Source: Nonomuraea montanisoli (GTDB lineage: Bacteria; Actinomycetota; Actinomycetes; Streptosporangiales; Streptosporangiaceae). Taken from it: a DNA stretch of 64,000 bases. Below are positions 43,469 to 50,926 of the stretch, one piece after another. The stretch covers positions 181,372 through 245,371 of the forward strand of contig NZ_JABWGN010000016.1 in NCBI RefSeq assembly GCF_013363975.1, written 5' to 3'. How positions within the stretch are numbered: the first letter of the stretch is position 1; every line of letters begins with the position of its first letter. The position numbers were made by a program, and so were the translations under genes. The notes beneath the pieces are model-generated. The model searched no databases and was not told where the DNA came from. It saw nothing but the letters and a program-made list of their open reading frames with translations.

Positions 43469-44410
43469 GTGAAGACGTTCGCGTTCTGTACGGGGATGGA
43501 GTTCGCCGCTCCGGCCGTGGACGTGCTGGCGGCGCAGGGCACGGCCCCGTCGCTGCTCATCGGCTACCCGCCGAAGCTGAGCCACCGGTCCGGGTACGCG
43601 CCGCTCCAGGAGGCGGCGGAGAAGTACGGCATCCCGCTGCTCGAGACCGACGACATCAACGACGGCCGGGCCCACGAGCTGGTCACGGGCAAGGGCATCG
43701 ACCTGCTCGTGGTGGCCGGGTGGTCGCAGCTCGTCCGCGACCCGCTGCTGTCGGCCTGCCCGCTGGGCGCGATCGGGCTGCACCCGACGCGGCTGCCGGA
43801 GGGCCGGGGGCGGGCGCCGCTGCCGTGGACGATCATCAAGGGCCTGACGTCGAGCGCGGTCAGCCTGTTCTTCCTGAACGAGGGCGCCGACGAGGGCGAG
43901 CTGATCGCCCAGCGCGACTTCGAGGTGAGCCGCCGCGACGACGTCACCGAGGTCTACCGCAAGGTCACCGAGATCAACATCGAGCTGCTCGCCACGTACG
44001 TGCCGCTGCTGCTGGCGGGGCAGGTCGTGGCCAGGCCGCAGCCGCCCGGCGGGTCCTGGTGGGAGCGGCGGCGGCCCGAGGACGGGGTGATCGACTGGGC
44101 GAGGCCCGCCGGTGACGTCTACGACTTCGTGCGGGCCCTGGCCGCGCCGTACCCGGGCGCGTTCACGTCCGTGGACGGGCGCAGGCTGTACGTGCACAGC
44201 GCCGACCTGGTCGAGTGGGGCGGGGCGGACGAGCCGCCGGGCACGGTGCTCGCGCCGGTCTGGTCCACCGGGACGGCGGGCGTGCTCGTGGCCTGCGGGT
44301 CGCGGCTGCTCGTGGTGCGCGAGGCGCAGTGGGAGGGAGGCGAGCGGCGGGACGCGCTGGCGCTGCTGGAGGCGGGCGAGCTGCCGGTCGGCACCCGCCT
44401 GGGCACGTGA
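43469..44410 (+). CDS. Formyltransferase (ArnA/Fmt-like, two-domain)
   Basis: 313 aa from GTG 43469, chosen for GGGAGGT three bases upstream; GTG 43433 and ATG 43439 are alternatives. N-terminal formyltransferase domain with GLHPTRLPEGRGRAPLPW and NEGADEGELIAQRDF, and a C-terminal domain (ERRRPEDGVIDWARPAGD, then APYPGAFTSVDGRRLYV) very like the end of the ArnA formyltransferase half. The active-site His and Asp are kept, but the Asn of the N-x-H-x-S-L-L-P motif is Gly here. It probably moves formyl from 10-formyl-tetrahydrofolate to an amine, either the aminosugar exposed by the deacetylase or the peptide N terminus. Confidence 0.8.
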   Translation: MKTFAFCTGMEFAAPAVDVLAAQGTAPSLLIGYPPKLSHRSGYAPLQEAAEKYGIPLLETDDINDGRAHELVTGKGIDLLVVAGWSQLVRDPLLSACPLGAIGLHPTRLPEGRGRAPLPWTIIKGLTSSAVSLFFLNEGADEGELIAQRDFEVSRRDDVTEVYRKVTEINIELLATYVPLLLAGQVVARPQPPGGSWWERRRPEDGVIDWARPAGDVYDFVRALAAPYPGAFTSVDGRRLYVHSADLVEWGGADEPPGTVLAPVWSTGTAGVLVACGSRLLVVREAQWEGGERRDALALLEAGELPVGTRLGT

Positions 44411-46191
44411 CCTCCCCCGGCGTGCGGCTGAGCGGGGCGGTGATGGCGCACCCGCGCCGCCGGGAGGCCGCCGAGAAGCTGGCCGGCGACCGGCTGGACG
44501 TGGTCACCGACCCGGATCCGGGCGGGCGGCCGTCGGCGTTCCGCACGTCGCTGCTCGCCTGGTCGAGCGTCCCGCGCGACTCGACCCATCACGTGGTGCT
44601 GCACGACGACATGGTCCTGTCGGGCACGTTCTTCGAGCGGGCCGGGCGCGCCGCCCGCGCCATGCCGCGCGCCGCGCTCGCGCTGTTCGCGTTCTGGAAC
44701 TCGCGCAACGGCGCGGCGGTGCGGCTCGGCGCGCTGGCCGGCGCGCGCTGGGTTCCTGGTGCGGGCGAGTACACGCCGGTGGCGGCGCTGCTGCTGCCCC
44801 GCGACGTGGCCGCCGGGTACGTGGAGTGGGCCCGCGGCCGGGGCGACACCTGGCCGGACGACGTGCTCATGGGCCGCTACCTGCGGCAGGCCGGGGTGCC
44901 GGTGTTCGTCGCGGTGCCGAGCCTGGCCGAGCACGAGGACCTGGCGAGCCTGGTCGACAACGACTTCCAGGGGCTGCGCCGCTCGCCGTGCTTCTTCGCC
45001 GACGACCCGGGGGCCGGGCGGGGCGAGGGCGGGCCGGTGCCGGCGCTGCCGGTGATCCCGTTCTTCAAGCGCGGCGTGGCGCAGTGCGCGGTACGGGTGC
45101 CGGGCACCACCCGCCGGCGCGACATCCTGTGCGCGGACTACCTGCGCGGCCGGGGCGTCGACGTGGACGCGCTGCGCGTGCCGGACGAGCACGGGCAGCT
45201 CTGGCTGGCCGCGTACACGATGGGCGTCGTCCACCACGGGCCGCGCGGCGACCTCGAGGTGCTGGACCGGGCGCTGGCCACGATGGGGCCCGGCGGGCTC
45301 TGCCACGCGCTCGGCTCGCGCGAGCTGGGCCGCCTGTCGGACGGGCTGCGCGAGGTGGCGCGGGACGGCCTGGAGGCGGGGCTGGCGGCGCGGCCGAGGC
45401 GCGGCGGGCGGCCGGCGGTGGCGGTGACGGGCTCGGCCACGTTCGTGCGCGACCAGGTGGCGCTGCTGCTCGCCGACCGGGGGTTCCGGGTGACCGGCTC
45501 CGCCTCGGCGGACGCGGTGGTGCACGTGTGCGCGCTCGGCTGGGACCCGGACGCCGACCCGGACGAGGAGCTGCGGCTCGCGCGCGAGGCCCTGGCGGGC
45601 GCTCGGCACGGGGTGCTGCTCAGCTCGTGCGCGGTCTACGGAGGACGCGCGGCGCCCGTGGACGAGGGGGCGCCCGTGGACGAGGGGGCCTCCATGGACG
45701 AGGAGACGCCCGTGGACGAGGAGGCGCCCGTCGAGCCGGGGTCGGCGGTCCTCGCGGTGGAGGCCACCGTGCCCGGGGCGACCGTGCTGCGCCTCGCGGA
45801 GCCGTACGGGCCGGGGATGCCGCAGCGGGGCACGCTGCCCGAGCTGGTGCTGCGCTCGTCGCTGAGCCGGGCGCTGCGCGTGGACGGCGGCACCGCGCAG
45901 CTCGTGCACGTGCGCGACGTCGTCGCGGCCGTGGAGGCGGTGCTGGCGCGGCGGCCGGGCGCGGGGGTGTTCAACGTCGCCGATCCCCGGAGACTGCGGC
46001 TGCGGGAGCTGGCCGAGGCGGTGACGGGCGCGGTGCGGCCGGTCCCGGTCGAGGAGGTGCCCGGCGGCGAGGAGGCGCCGGTGATCGACGCCGGGCGCGC
46101 CGGGCGGGAGCTCGGCTGGCGGCCGGCGGTCGAGCTGGACTACGGGCTGCACAACCTCGCCCAGTGGATGGCGTACGAGAGCGAGCGCTAG
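44407..46191 (+). CDS. Glycosyltransferase-like / NAD-epimerase fusion protein
   Basis: 594 aa; GTG 44407 overlaps the formyltransferase stop (GTGA). Residues 1 to about 330 resemble a GT-A type transferase: HHVVLHDDMVLSGTFFERA holds a D-D pair at the usual place and DTWPDDVLMGRYL and AEHEDLASLVDN follow. Residues about 335-594 are an SDR/epimerase-like domain: VAVTGSATFVRDQVALLLADRG (degenerate NAD loop), LLSSCAVYGGRAAP, LRLAEPYGPGMP, VHVRDVVAAVEAVL and GVFNVADPRRL. The Tyr-x-x-x-Lys pair is not evident, so the second domain may bind rather than convert. A six-residue tandem repeat interrupts it after residue 415. Confidence 0.65.
   Translation: MTSPGVRLSGAVMAHPRRREAAEKLAGDRLDVVTDPDPGGRPSAFRTSLLAWSSVPRDSTHHVVLHDDMVLSGTFFERAGRAARAMPRAALALFAFWNSRNGAAVRLGALAGARWVPGAGEYTPVAALLLPRDVAAGYVEWARGRGDTWPDDVLMGRYLRQAGVPVFVAVPSLAEHEDLASLVDNDFQGLRRSPCFFADDPGAGRGEGGPVPALPVIPFFKRGVAQCAVRVPGTTRRRDILCADYLRGRGVDVDALRVPDEHGQLWLAAYTMGVVHHGPRGDLEVLDRALATMGPGGLCHALGSRELGRLSDGLREVARDGLEAGLAARPRRGGRPAVAVTGSATFVRDQVALLLADRGFRVTGSASADAVVHVCALGWDPDADPDEELRLAREALAGARHGVLLSSCAVYGGRAAPVDEGAPVDEGASMDEETPVDEEAPVEPGSAVLAVEATVPGATVLRLAEPYGPGMPQRGTLPELVLRSSLSRALRVDGGTAQLVHVRDVVAAVEAVLARRPGAGVFNVADPRRLRLRELAEAVTGAVRPVPVEEVPGGEEAPVIDAGRAGRELGWRPAVELDYGLHNLAQWMAYESER
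45652..45723 (+). repeat. Four 18-bp in-frame tandem repeats
   Basis: Units like GCGCCCGTGGACGAGGGG code for APVDEG, APVDEG, ASMDEE, TPVDEE inside the epimerase-like domain, in the loop after the active-site Ser region. Confidence 0.8.
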
Positions 46192-47444
46192 GCCTCGCCG
46201 CAGGCGGCGTCCACCACGAGCGTCTCCAGCTCGCGCAGGTACCGCTCGATGCCGGCCGGGCCGAGCAGGGCCGTGTCGGCGTACAGCGACACCTCCATGC
46301 GTCCCGGCTCGCCGCCGAGGTGCAGGCGGAAGTCGCAGATGTTGCGGTCCATGGCGTCGGTCCAGGCGACCTCGGTCCGCTCCGCCGCCGCCCGCAGGGT
46401 CCGCTCGTCCGGCGGCGCCGCCCCGGGCTCGTCGCGCTGGACGAGCCGCTGGTCGTTGAAGCAGCCGAACGACCGGATCCCCGGCCCGGCGGCCGAGACG
46501 GCCTCCTCCATGGCGTACGGGTCGAACCACGCCTGCCGGTAGGCCCGCATTGCGGCGCTCCAGCCCTGGCGCACCAGGTCGCCGAACGAGGGCGCGTCGA
46601 GGTCGAGCACCACGAGGCCCTCCTGGGAGATCGTGGACACCACGTCGCGCCGGTCGGCGGCGAAGCGGTTGTTGACGATGACCCGCATGCCGCAGTGCCG
46701 CTGCCCGGTCAGCCCGCCCGCGAGCCGCATGGCGGCGGCCAGCAGCACGGTCGAGGAACTGGCCCGGTGGCGCGCGGCCACGGCCTGGGACGCGGCGGCG
46801 AGCGCGGTGGACGACATCGTCGCCTCCAGGAACCGCGGCTCCCCCGGGACGAGCGCGGCGTCCGGCACCGGGTCCATCCGGGCGTGCTCCTCCAGCCAGA
46901 AGGCGACGGCCCGTTCCGAGACGCGCGCCCCCTCCTCCGACCGCTGCCACCCGGCCAGCTCCCGGGGCGTGGCCGTGGTGACGGACGGCAGGGCGTCGCG
47001 GATCAGCAGCAGCCGGAAGTCCCGTACGACGAGGTCGGCGGCGTGCCCGTCGGCGGCCAGGTGGCACAGCACGAGCACGACGTCCCTGACGTGCTCCCCG
47101 TCCACCACGAACGCGACCCGCAGCGGCCACTCGTCCGCGTAGCGGAACGGCTCGGCGGCCAGCCGGTCGCGCACCGGCTCGGCCGGCTCGGAGGTGACCT
47201 CCACGTACGGCCGGGCGGCGGGCCAGAGGAGCTGGCGGGGCGCGTCGCGCGGGCCGGTGAGCCGGGTGCGGAGCGACTCGTGCCGCGCCACCAGCGCGTC
47301 GAGCGCCCGCCTGGCCCGCTCCACGGTGACGGGCCGCCGGGGACCGGGGAACACGCGGGCGATGTTGAGGTAGTGCTCCTGCGGCTCGGCGGCGACGACG
47401 GCCCGCCAGATGTCCTGCTGCCCCCAGGTCAGCGGCGCCTCCAC
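46188..47444 (-). CDS. Free-standing NRPS condensation-type domain
   Basis: 418 aa, one condensation domain and nothing else: LTWGQQDIWRAV (core C1), ARHESLRTRL (C2), LCHLAADGHA (C3), RVIVNNRFAADR, SFGCFNDQRLV. The C3 motif H-H-x-x-x-D-G reads C-H-L-A-A-D-G, so the first His is Cys while the catalytic second His and the Asp are kept. Such lone domains can join a carrier-bound acyl group to a free amine or alcohol. It shares an operon with the carrier protein at 47459 (14-bp gap). Its stop and that of the convergent fusion gene share the four bases CTAG. Confidence 0.8.
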   Translation of the reverse strand: MEAPLTWGQQDIWRAVVAAEPQEHYLNIARVFPGPRRPVTVERARRALDALVARHESLRTRLTGPRDAPRQLLWPAARPYVEVTSEPAEPVRDRLAAEPFRYADEWPLRVAFVVDGEHVRDVVLVLCHLAADGHAADLVVRDFRLLLIRDALPSVTTATPRELAGWQRSEEGARVSERAVAFWLEEHARMDPVPDAALVPGEPRFLEATMSSTALAAASQAVAARHRASSSTVLLAAAMRLAGGLTGQRHCGMRVIVNNRFAADRRDVVSTISQEGLVVLDLDAPSFGDLVRQGWSAAMRAYRQAWFDPYAMEEAVSAAGPGIRSFGCFNDQRLVQRDEPGAAPPDERTLRAAAERTEVAWTDAMDRNICDFRLHLGGEPGRMEVSLYADTALLGPAGIERYLRELETLVVDAACGEA

Positions 47445-47458
47445 CGGCGGCGGGCCGC

Positions 47459-47704
47459 TCAGCCGGGCTCCCGGACGCGCAGGTTCCGGACCAGGTCGTC
47501 GAGGGTTTCGAACTCGCCCGGATCGACCTCGACCCCGAATTCGGTCTCCACGGCGTCGATCAGCCGCAGGAGGCCGAGCGAGGTCACGCCCAGGTCGGTC
47601 AGCCGGGCCGGACCGGCCAGCACGTCGGCCGCCTCGACCTCGCCGTCCGTCGCCTCGGCGACCAGGCCGGCCAGCCGTTCACGTAGTTCGCCGTCGGTCA
47701 GCAC
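47459..47704 (-). CDS. Free-standing acyl/peptidyl carrier protein
   Basis: 81 aa from GTG 47704 with GGAGGT ten bases upstream. Four-helix carrier fold with the phosphopantetheine site LTDLGVTSLGLLRLIDAVE (D-x-x-S-L type; Ser near residue 40) and EFGVEVDPGEFETLDDL. It needs a partner adenylating enzyme; the divergent acyl-activating gene at 47847 is closest. The co-transcribed condensation protein at 46188 probably uses its cargo. Confidence 0.82.
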   Translation of the reverse strand: MLTDGELRERLAGLVAEATDGEVEAADVLAGPARLTDLGVTSLGLLRLIDAVETEFGVEVDPGEFETLDDLVRNLRVREPG

Positions 47705-47788
47705 GTCGGCTCGGACCTCCGTTTCCCCGGATTCGGGGCGAGTGTGCCACGGCGTAGATCGTCCGGGCAACCACCGACAGGCGAGGGG

Positions 47789-47817
47789 TTGACGGTTGTG
47801 TGCATTTTTTCTACCGT
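47789..47817 (+). promoter_or_regulatory. Promoter of the NRPS operon
   Basis: TTGACG (47789-47794), 17-bp spacer, TACCGT (47812-47817). Predicted transcription start near 47824, which rules out the upstream in-frame TTG at 47796 and points to GTG 47847 as the start of the first gene. Confidence 0.65.
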
Positions 47818-47846
47818 CTGGCGGCAGCCCGAAAATATTTCTGGGG

Positions 47847-49316
47847 GTGGTCCCGTCGGCTGTTCCGGTCCCCTCACTGCTCGGCGCGAGAGCCGCCGCC
47901 GATCCCGGCCACGAGGCCCTGGCCGTCGCCGGGTCCGGCCGGTTGACGCTCCGGGACTGGGACGAGCACTCGGACGCCGCCGCCCACGGCCTGATGGAGC
48001 GCGGGGTGCGGCGGGGTGACCGGGTGGCGCTGGTCTTCGGCGCCCGCGACTGGATCGCGTACGCGGTCTGCTGGATGGCGGTGCTCAAGGCGGGGGCCGT
48101 GGCGGTGCCGTTGTCGGACCGGCAGGCGAGGCCCGAGCTGACGTCCATGATCGAGCACTGCGGCGCCACGCTGACCGTCCACGGGGCCGGCCCGCCGCCC
48201 GTGCCGGGCGCGTTACCCGCCGGCGAGCTGCGAGGGCGCCCCGAGCCGCCGCCGGTCGAGCTCGACCCCCTCGACCTGGCCCAGATCCTCTACACCTCCG
48301 GCACCACCGGCGCCCCCAAGGGCGTCGCCGCCACCCACGCGAACCTCACCTCGCCGCCCGTCCACCCCAGGCGCCGCCCGTTCGCCCACTCGCGGCACCT
48401 CGTCCACGCCTTCCCCATCGGCACGAACGCCGGCCAGGTCATGCTGCTCCACGCGCTGACCGCCGCCCCCACCGTGGTCACGCTCCCCCTGTTCACCCCG
48501 GCCCGTTTCGCCGCGCTGGTCGAGGAGCGCGCCGCCGGGACGGTGTTCGTGGTGCCGGCCATGGCCATCGAGCTGCTGAACGCCCGCGTGCACGAGCGCC
48601 ACGACCTGTCGAGCGTGCTGCTGCTGGGCTCGGCCGCCGCCGCGCTGCCGCCGCCGGTGGCCGCCCGGCTGGCCGGGGCGTTCCCGTCGGCCACGGTCGT
48701 CAACTACTACACCTCGACCGAGGCGGCGCCCGCCCAGACCATCATGGTCTTCGACCCCGACCGGCCGGGCGCGCTCGGCCGGGCCGCCGGGGGCAGCGCC
48801 CTGAAGATCGCGACCGCGGACGGCGAGCCGGTGCCGCCGGGCGAGACCGGCGAGGTGTGGATGCGGGCCGCGGCCCACCCCCGCGCCTACTACGGCGAGC
48901 GCAGCGACACCTTCCGCGACGGCTGGGTGCGCATGGGCGACCTCGGCCGCCTCGACGCCGACGGCTACCTGTACCTGGTGGACCGGGAGAGCGACGTCAT
49001 CAAGTCGGGCGCGTTCAAGGTCTCCACGCTCCAGGTGGAGGCGGCGCTGCACGAGCACCCGTCGGTGGCGGAGGCGTCGGTGTTCGGGGTGCCGCACCCG
49101 GTCATGGGCATGGCGGTGGCGGCGGCGGTCGTGCCGCGCGAGCCGGTGACCCAGCCGGTGACGCTGCCGCAGGTGCGGGCCTTCCTCGGCGAGCGGCTCG
49201 CCGCGCACGAACTGCCGACCCGGCTGCTCTGCCTCGACACGCTGCCGAGGAACGCCGCGGGCAAGGTCGTCAAGCGCGAGCTGCGCCGCCTGGCCGAGGA
49301 GCACATCGGCACGTGA
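47847..49316 (+). CDS. Acyl-activating (AMP-forming) enzyme, free-standing
   Basis: 489 aa from GTG 47847. ATP-binding motif ILYTSGTTGAPKGVAATH near residue 150, YYTSTEAAPAQ, MGDLGRLDADGYLYLVDRESDVIKS, and the catalytic Lys in NAAGKVVKREL near 475. The amino-acid anchoring Asp of NRPS adenylation domains is missing: the region reads HAFPIGTNAGQVM, so the substrate is more likely a carboxylic or fatty acid than an alpha-amino acid (inference). It may load the carrier protein at 47459 or the carrier domain of the next protein. First gene of the operon. Confidence 0.8.
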   Translation: MVPSAVPVPSLLGARAAADPGHEALAVAGSGRLTLRDWDEHSDAAAHGLMERGVRRGDRVALVFGARDWIAYAVCWMAVLKAGAVAVPLSDRQARPELTSMIEHCGATLTVHGAGPPPVPGALPAGELRGRPEPPPVELDPLDLAQILYTSGTTGAPKGVAATHANLTSPPVHPRRRPFAHSRHLVHAFPIGTNAGQVMLLHALTAAPTVVTLPLFTPARFAALVEERAAGTVFVVPAMAIELLNARVHERHDLSSVLLLGSAAAALPPPVAARLAGAFPSATVVNYYTSTEAAPAQTIMVFDPDRPGALGRAAGGSALKIATADGEPVPPGETGEVWMRAAAHPRAYYGERSDTFRDGWVRMGDLGRLDADGYLYLVDRESDVIKSGAFKVSTLQVEAALHEHPSVAEASVFGVPHPVMGMAVAAAVVPREPVTQPVTLPQVRAFLGERLAAHELPTRLLCLDTLPRNAAGKVVKRELRRLAEEHIGT

Positions 49317-49378
49317 ATCTATCGGTCCCCTGAACGCATCAGCACCTGAACACATCGGGCGGAACACGGAGAGACGGC

Positions 49379-50926
49379 ATGGTCCTGGCGTCGCAGGCGC
49401 AGCACGGAATGTGGATCACCGAGAGGGTGCACGGCACGGGCACGGCGTACCACATGCCGTTCGCCCTGTGGTTCGACGGCCCGCTGGACCGCGAGGCCAT
49501 GCTGGCCGCGTGCGCGTCCGTCGTCGCGCGGCACCCGGTGCTGTCGTGCGTGTTCGAGGAGCGTGACGGCGAGCTGCACCTGGTGCCCGCGGCGGCCAAG
49601 CCGCCGGTCGAGTTCCTGCCGTCCGTGCCCGATCCGGAGGGGTTCGTCGAGCGGGAGATCGCGCGGCCGTTCGACCTGGAGCGGGGGCCGCTGGCCCGTT
49701 TCACGCTAACCGGGGTGTCGCCGGAGCGGCACGTGGAGCAGGTGCCACCGGAACGGCACGTGGAGCAGGTGCCGCCGGAGCGGCACGTGCTGTTGTTCGT
49801 CGGGCATCACCTGGTCTTCGATGGCATGTCCAAGGACGTCCTGGTGCGGGATCTGGCCGCGGCGTACACGGGCGGGCCGCTGCCGCCCCTGCCCCTGCCG
49901 TACGGCGGGACCGGGGAGGTGCCGGCCGAGGCCGCGGCGTACTGGCGGGAGCGCTGGCGCGAGGTGCCGTCCGTGGTCGTCGGGGGCGTGCCGCGCACGC
50001 CGCGCGTGGCCGGGCACGGCGAGACGGTGCTGTTCGACCTGACGCGCGAGATGGCCGCCGCCGCGTTCGACGGGGTCTCGCGCTTCGAGCTGTTCCTGGC
50101 CGCCGTCCACGCCGTGCTCTTCCGGTACGGCAACGCCGAGGTGTCCGTGGCCGTCGCCCTGTCGACGCGGACGCCCGAGACCCGCGACCACATCGGGCTG
50201 TTCGCCACCGAGCTGCCCGTGTTCTCCTCGCCGGAGCCGGACCTGGCGTTCCGGGACCTCGCGCTGCGGCTGCGGGCCGAGATGCGGCTGCTGAACGCCT
50301 TCCGGGAGGTGCCGGTGGCGCGGGCCGTGGGCGGCATCCGGCCGCGGCCGGCGCTGGCCCCGGCCTCGATCAGCTTCCGGCGGCGCGCGGCCGACCAGGA
50401 CTTCCCCGGGCTGCGCGTGTCGGCGGAGTGGAAGATGTCCAACCACGTGGTGCGCAACGCCCTGCACTTCCAGGCCGTGGACGGCGACGACGGGCTCCGG
50501 GTGACGCTGCACCACAGCCCCGAGATCGTGTCGCGGGAGGAGGCGGAGCGGGTGGCCGGGCACCTGCGCGCGGTGCTGGAGGCGGTCGCCGCCGACCCCG
50601 GCGTCCGGCTCGCGGCCCTCCCCCTGCCTGATGCCGCCGTCGTCACCGCGTCACCTGCCGACTCCCCAAAGGAGTCGCCCCGTTTGGGAGCCGCAGCGGA
50701 CGACGAGCTGGTCGGCCAGGTGCGGGCGATCTGGATGGAGGTGCTCCGGCTGGACGACATCGCGCCCGACGAGGACCTGTACGACCTGGGCGGCCACTCG
50801 CTGACCATCACCCAGATCTGCGCCAGGATCCGCAAGCGGCTCGGCGTGGACGTGCCCTTCGACGTGTTCCTCGACGACCCCACCATCGCCGGGGTCGCGG
50901 CGGCGGTCGGCGAGCTGCGCGCATGA
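49379..50926 (+). CDS. NRPS protein with C-PCP domains, no adenylation domain
   Basis: 515 aa; GGAGAG precedes ATG 49379. Condensation domain (residues 1-420): ASQAQHGMWITERV, VARHPVLSCVFEE, intact GHHLVFDGMS (H-H-x-x-x-D-G). Carrier domain (about 440-515): DLYDLGGHSLTITQI with the phosphopantetheine Ser. No A domain, so the carrier must be loaded in trans, most simply by the acyl-activating enzyme at 47847. Alternatively it accepts an amino acid from another adenylating enzyme. A 27-bp tandem repeat (PPERHVEQV units) sits just before the active-site motif. Overlaps the next gene by four bases (ATGA). Confidence 0.85.
   Translation: MVLASQAQHGMWITERVHGTGTAYHMPFALWFDGPLDREAMLAACASVVARHPVLSCVFEERDGELHLVPAAAKPPVEFLPSVPDPEGFVEREIARPFDLERGPLARFTLTGVSPERHVEQVPPERHVEQVPPERHVLLFVGHHLVFDGMSKDVLVRDLAAAYTGGPLPPLPLPYGGTGEVPAEAAAYWRERWREVPSVVVGGVPRTPRVAGHGETVLFDLTREMAAAAFDGVSRFELFLAAVHAVLFRYGNAEVSVAVALSTRTPETRDHIGLFATELPVFSSPEPDLAFRDLALRLRAEMRLLNAFREVPVARAVGGIRPRPALAPASISFRRRAADQDFPGLRVSAEWKMSNHVVRNALHFQAVDGDDGLRVTLHHSPEIVSREEAERVAGHLRAVLEAVAADPGVRLAALPLPDAAVVTASPADSPKESPRLGAAADDELVGQVRAIWMEVLRLDDIAPDEDLYDLGGHSLTITQICARIRKRLGVDVPFDVFLDDPTIAGVAAAVGELRA
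49721..49789 (+). repeat. 27-bp in-frame tandem repeat, 2.6 copies
   Basis: Units start at 49721 and 49748, with a partial third at 49775; they code for PERHVEQVP-type nine-residue repeats within the condensation domain, directly before the strand leading to the catalytic His motif. Confidence 0.85.
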
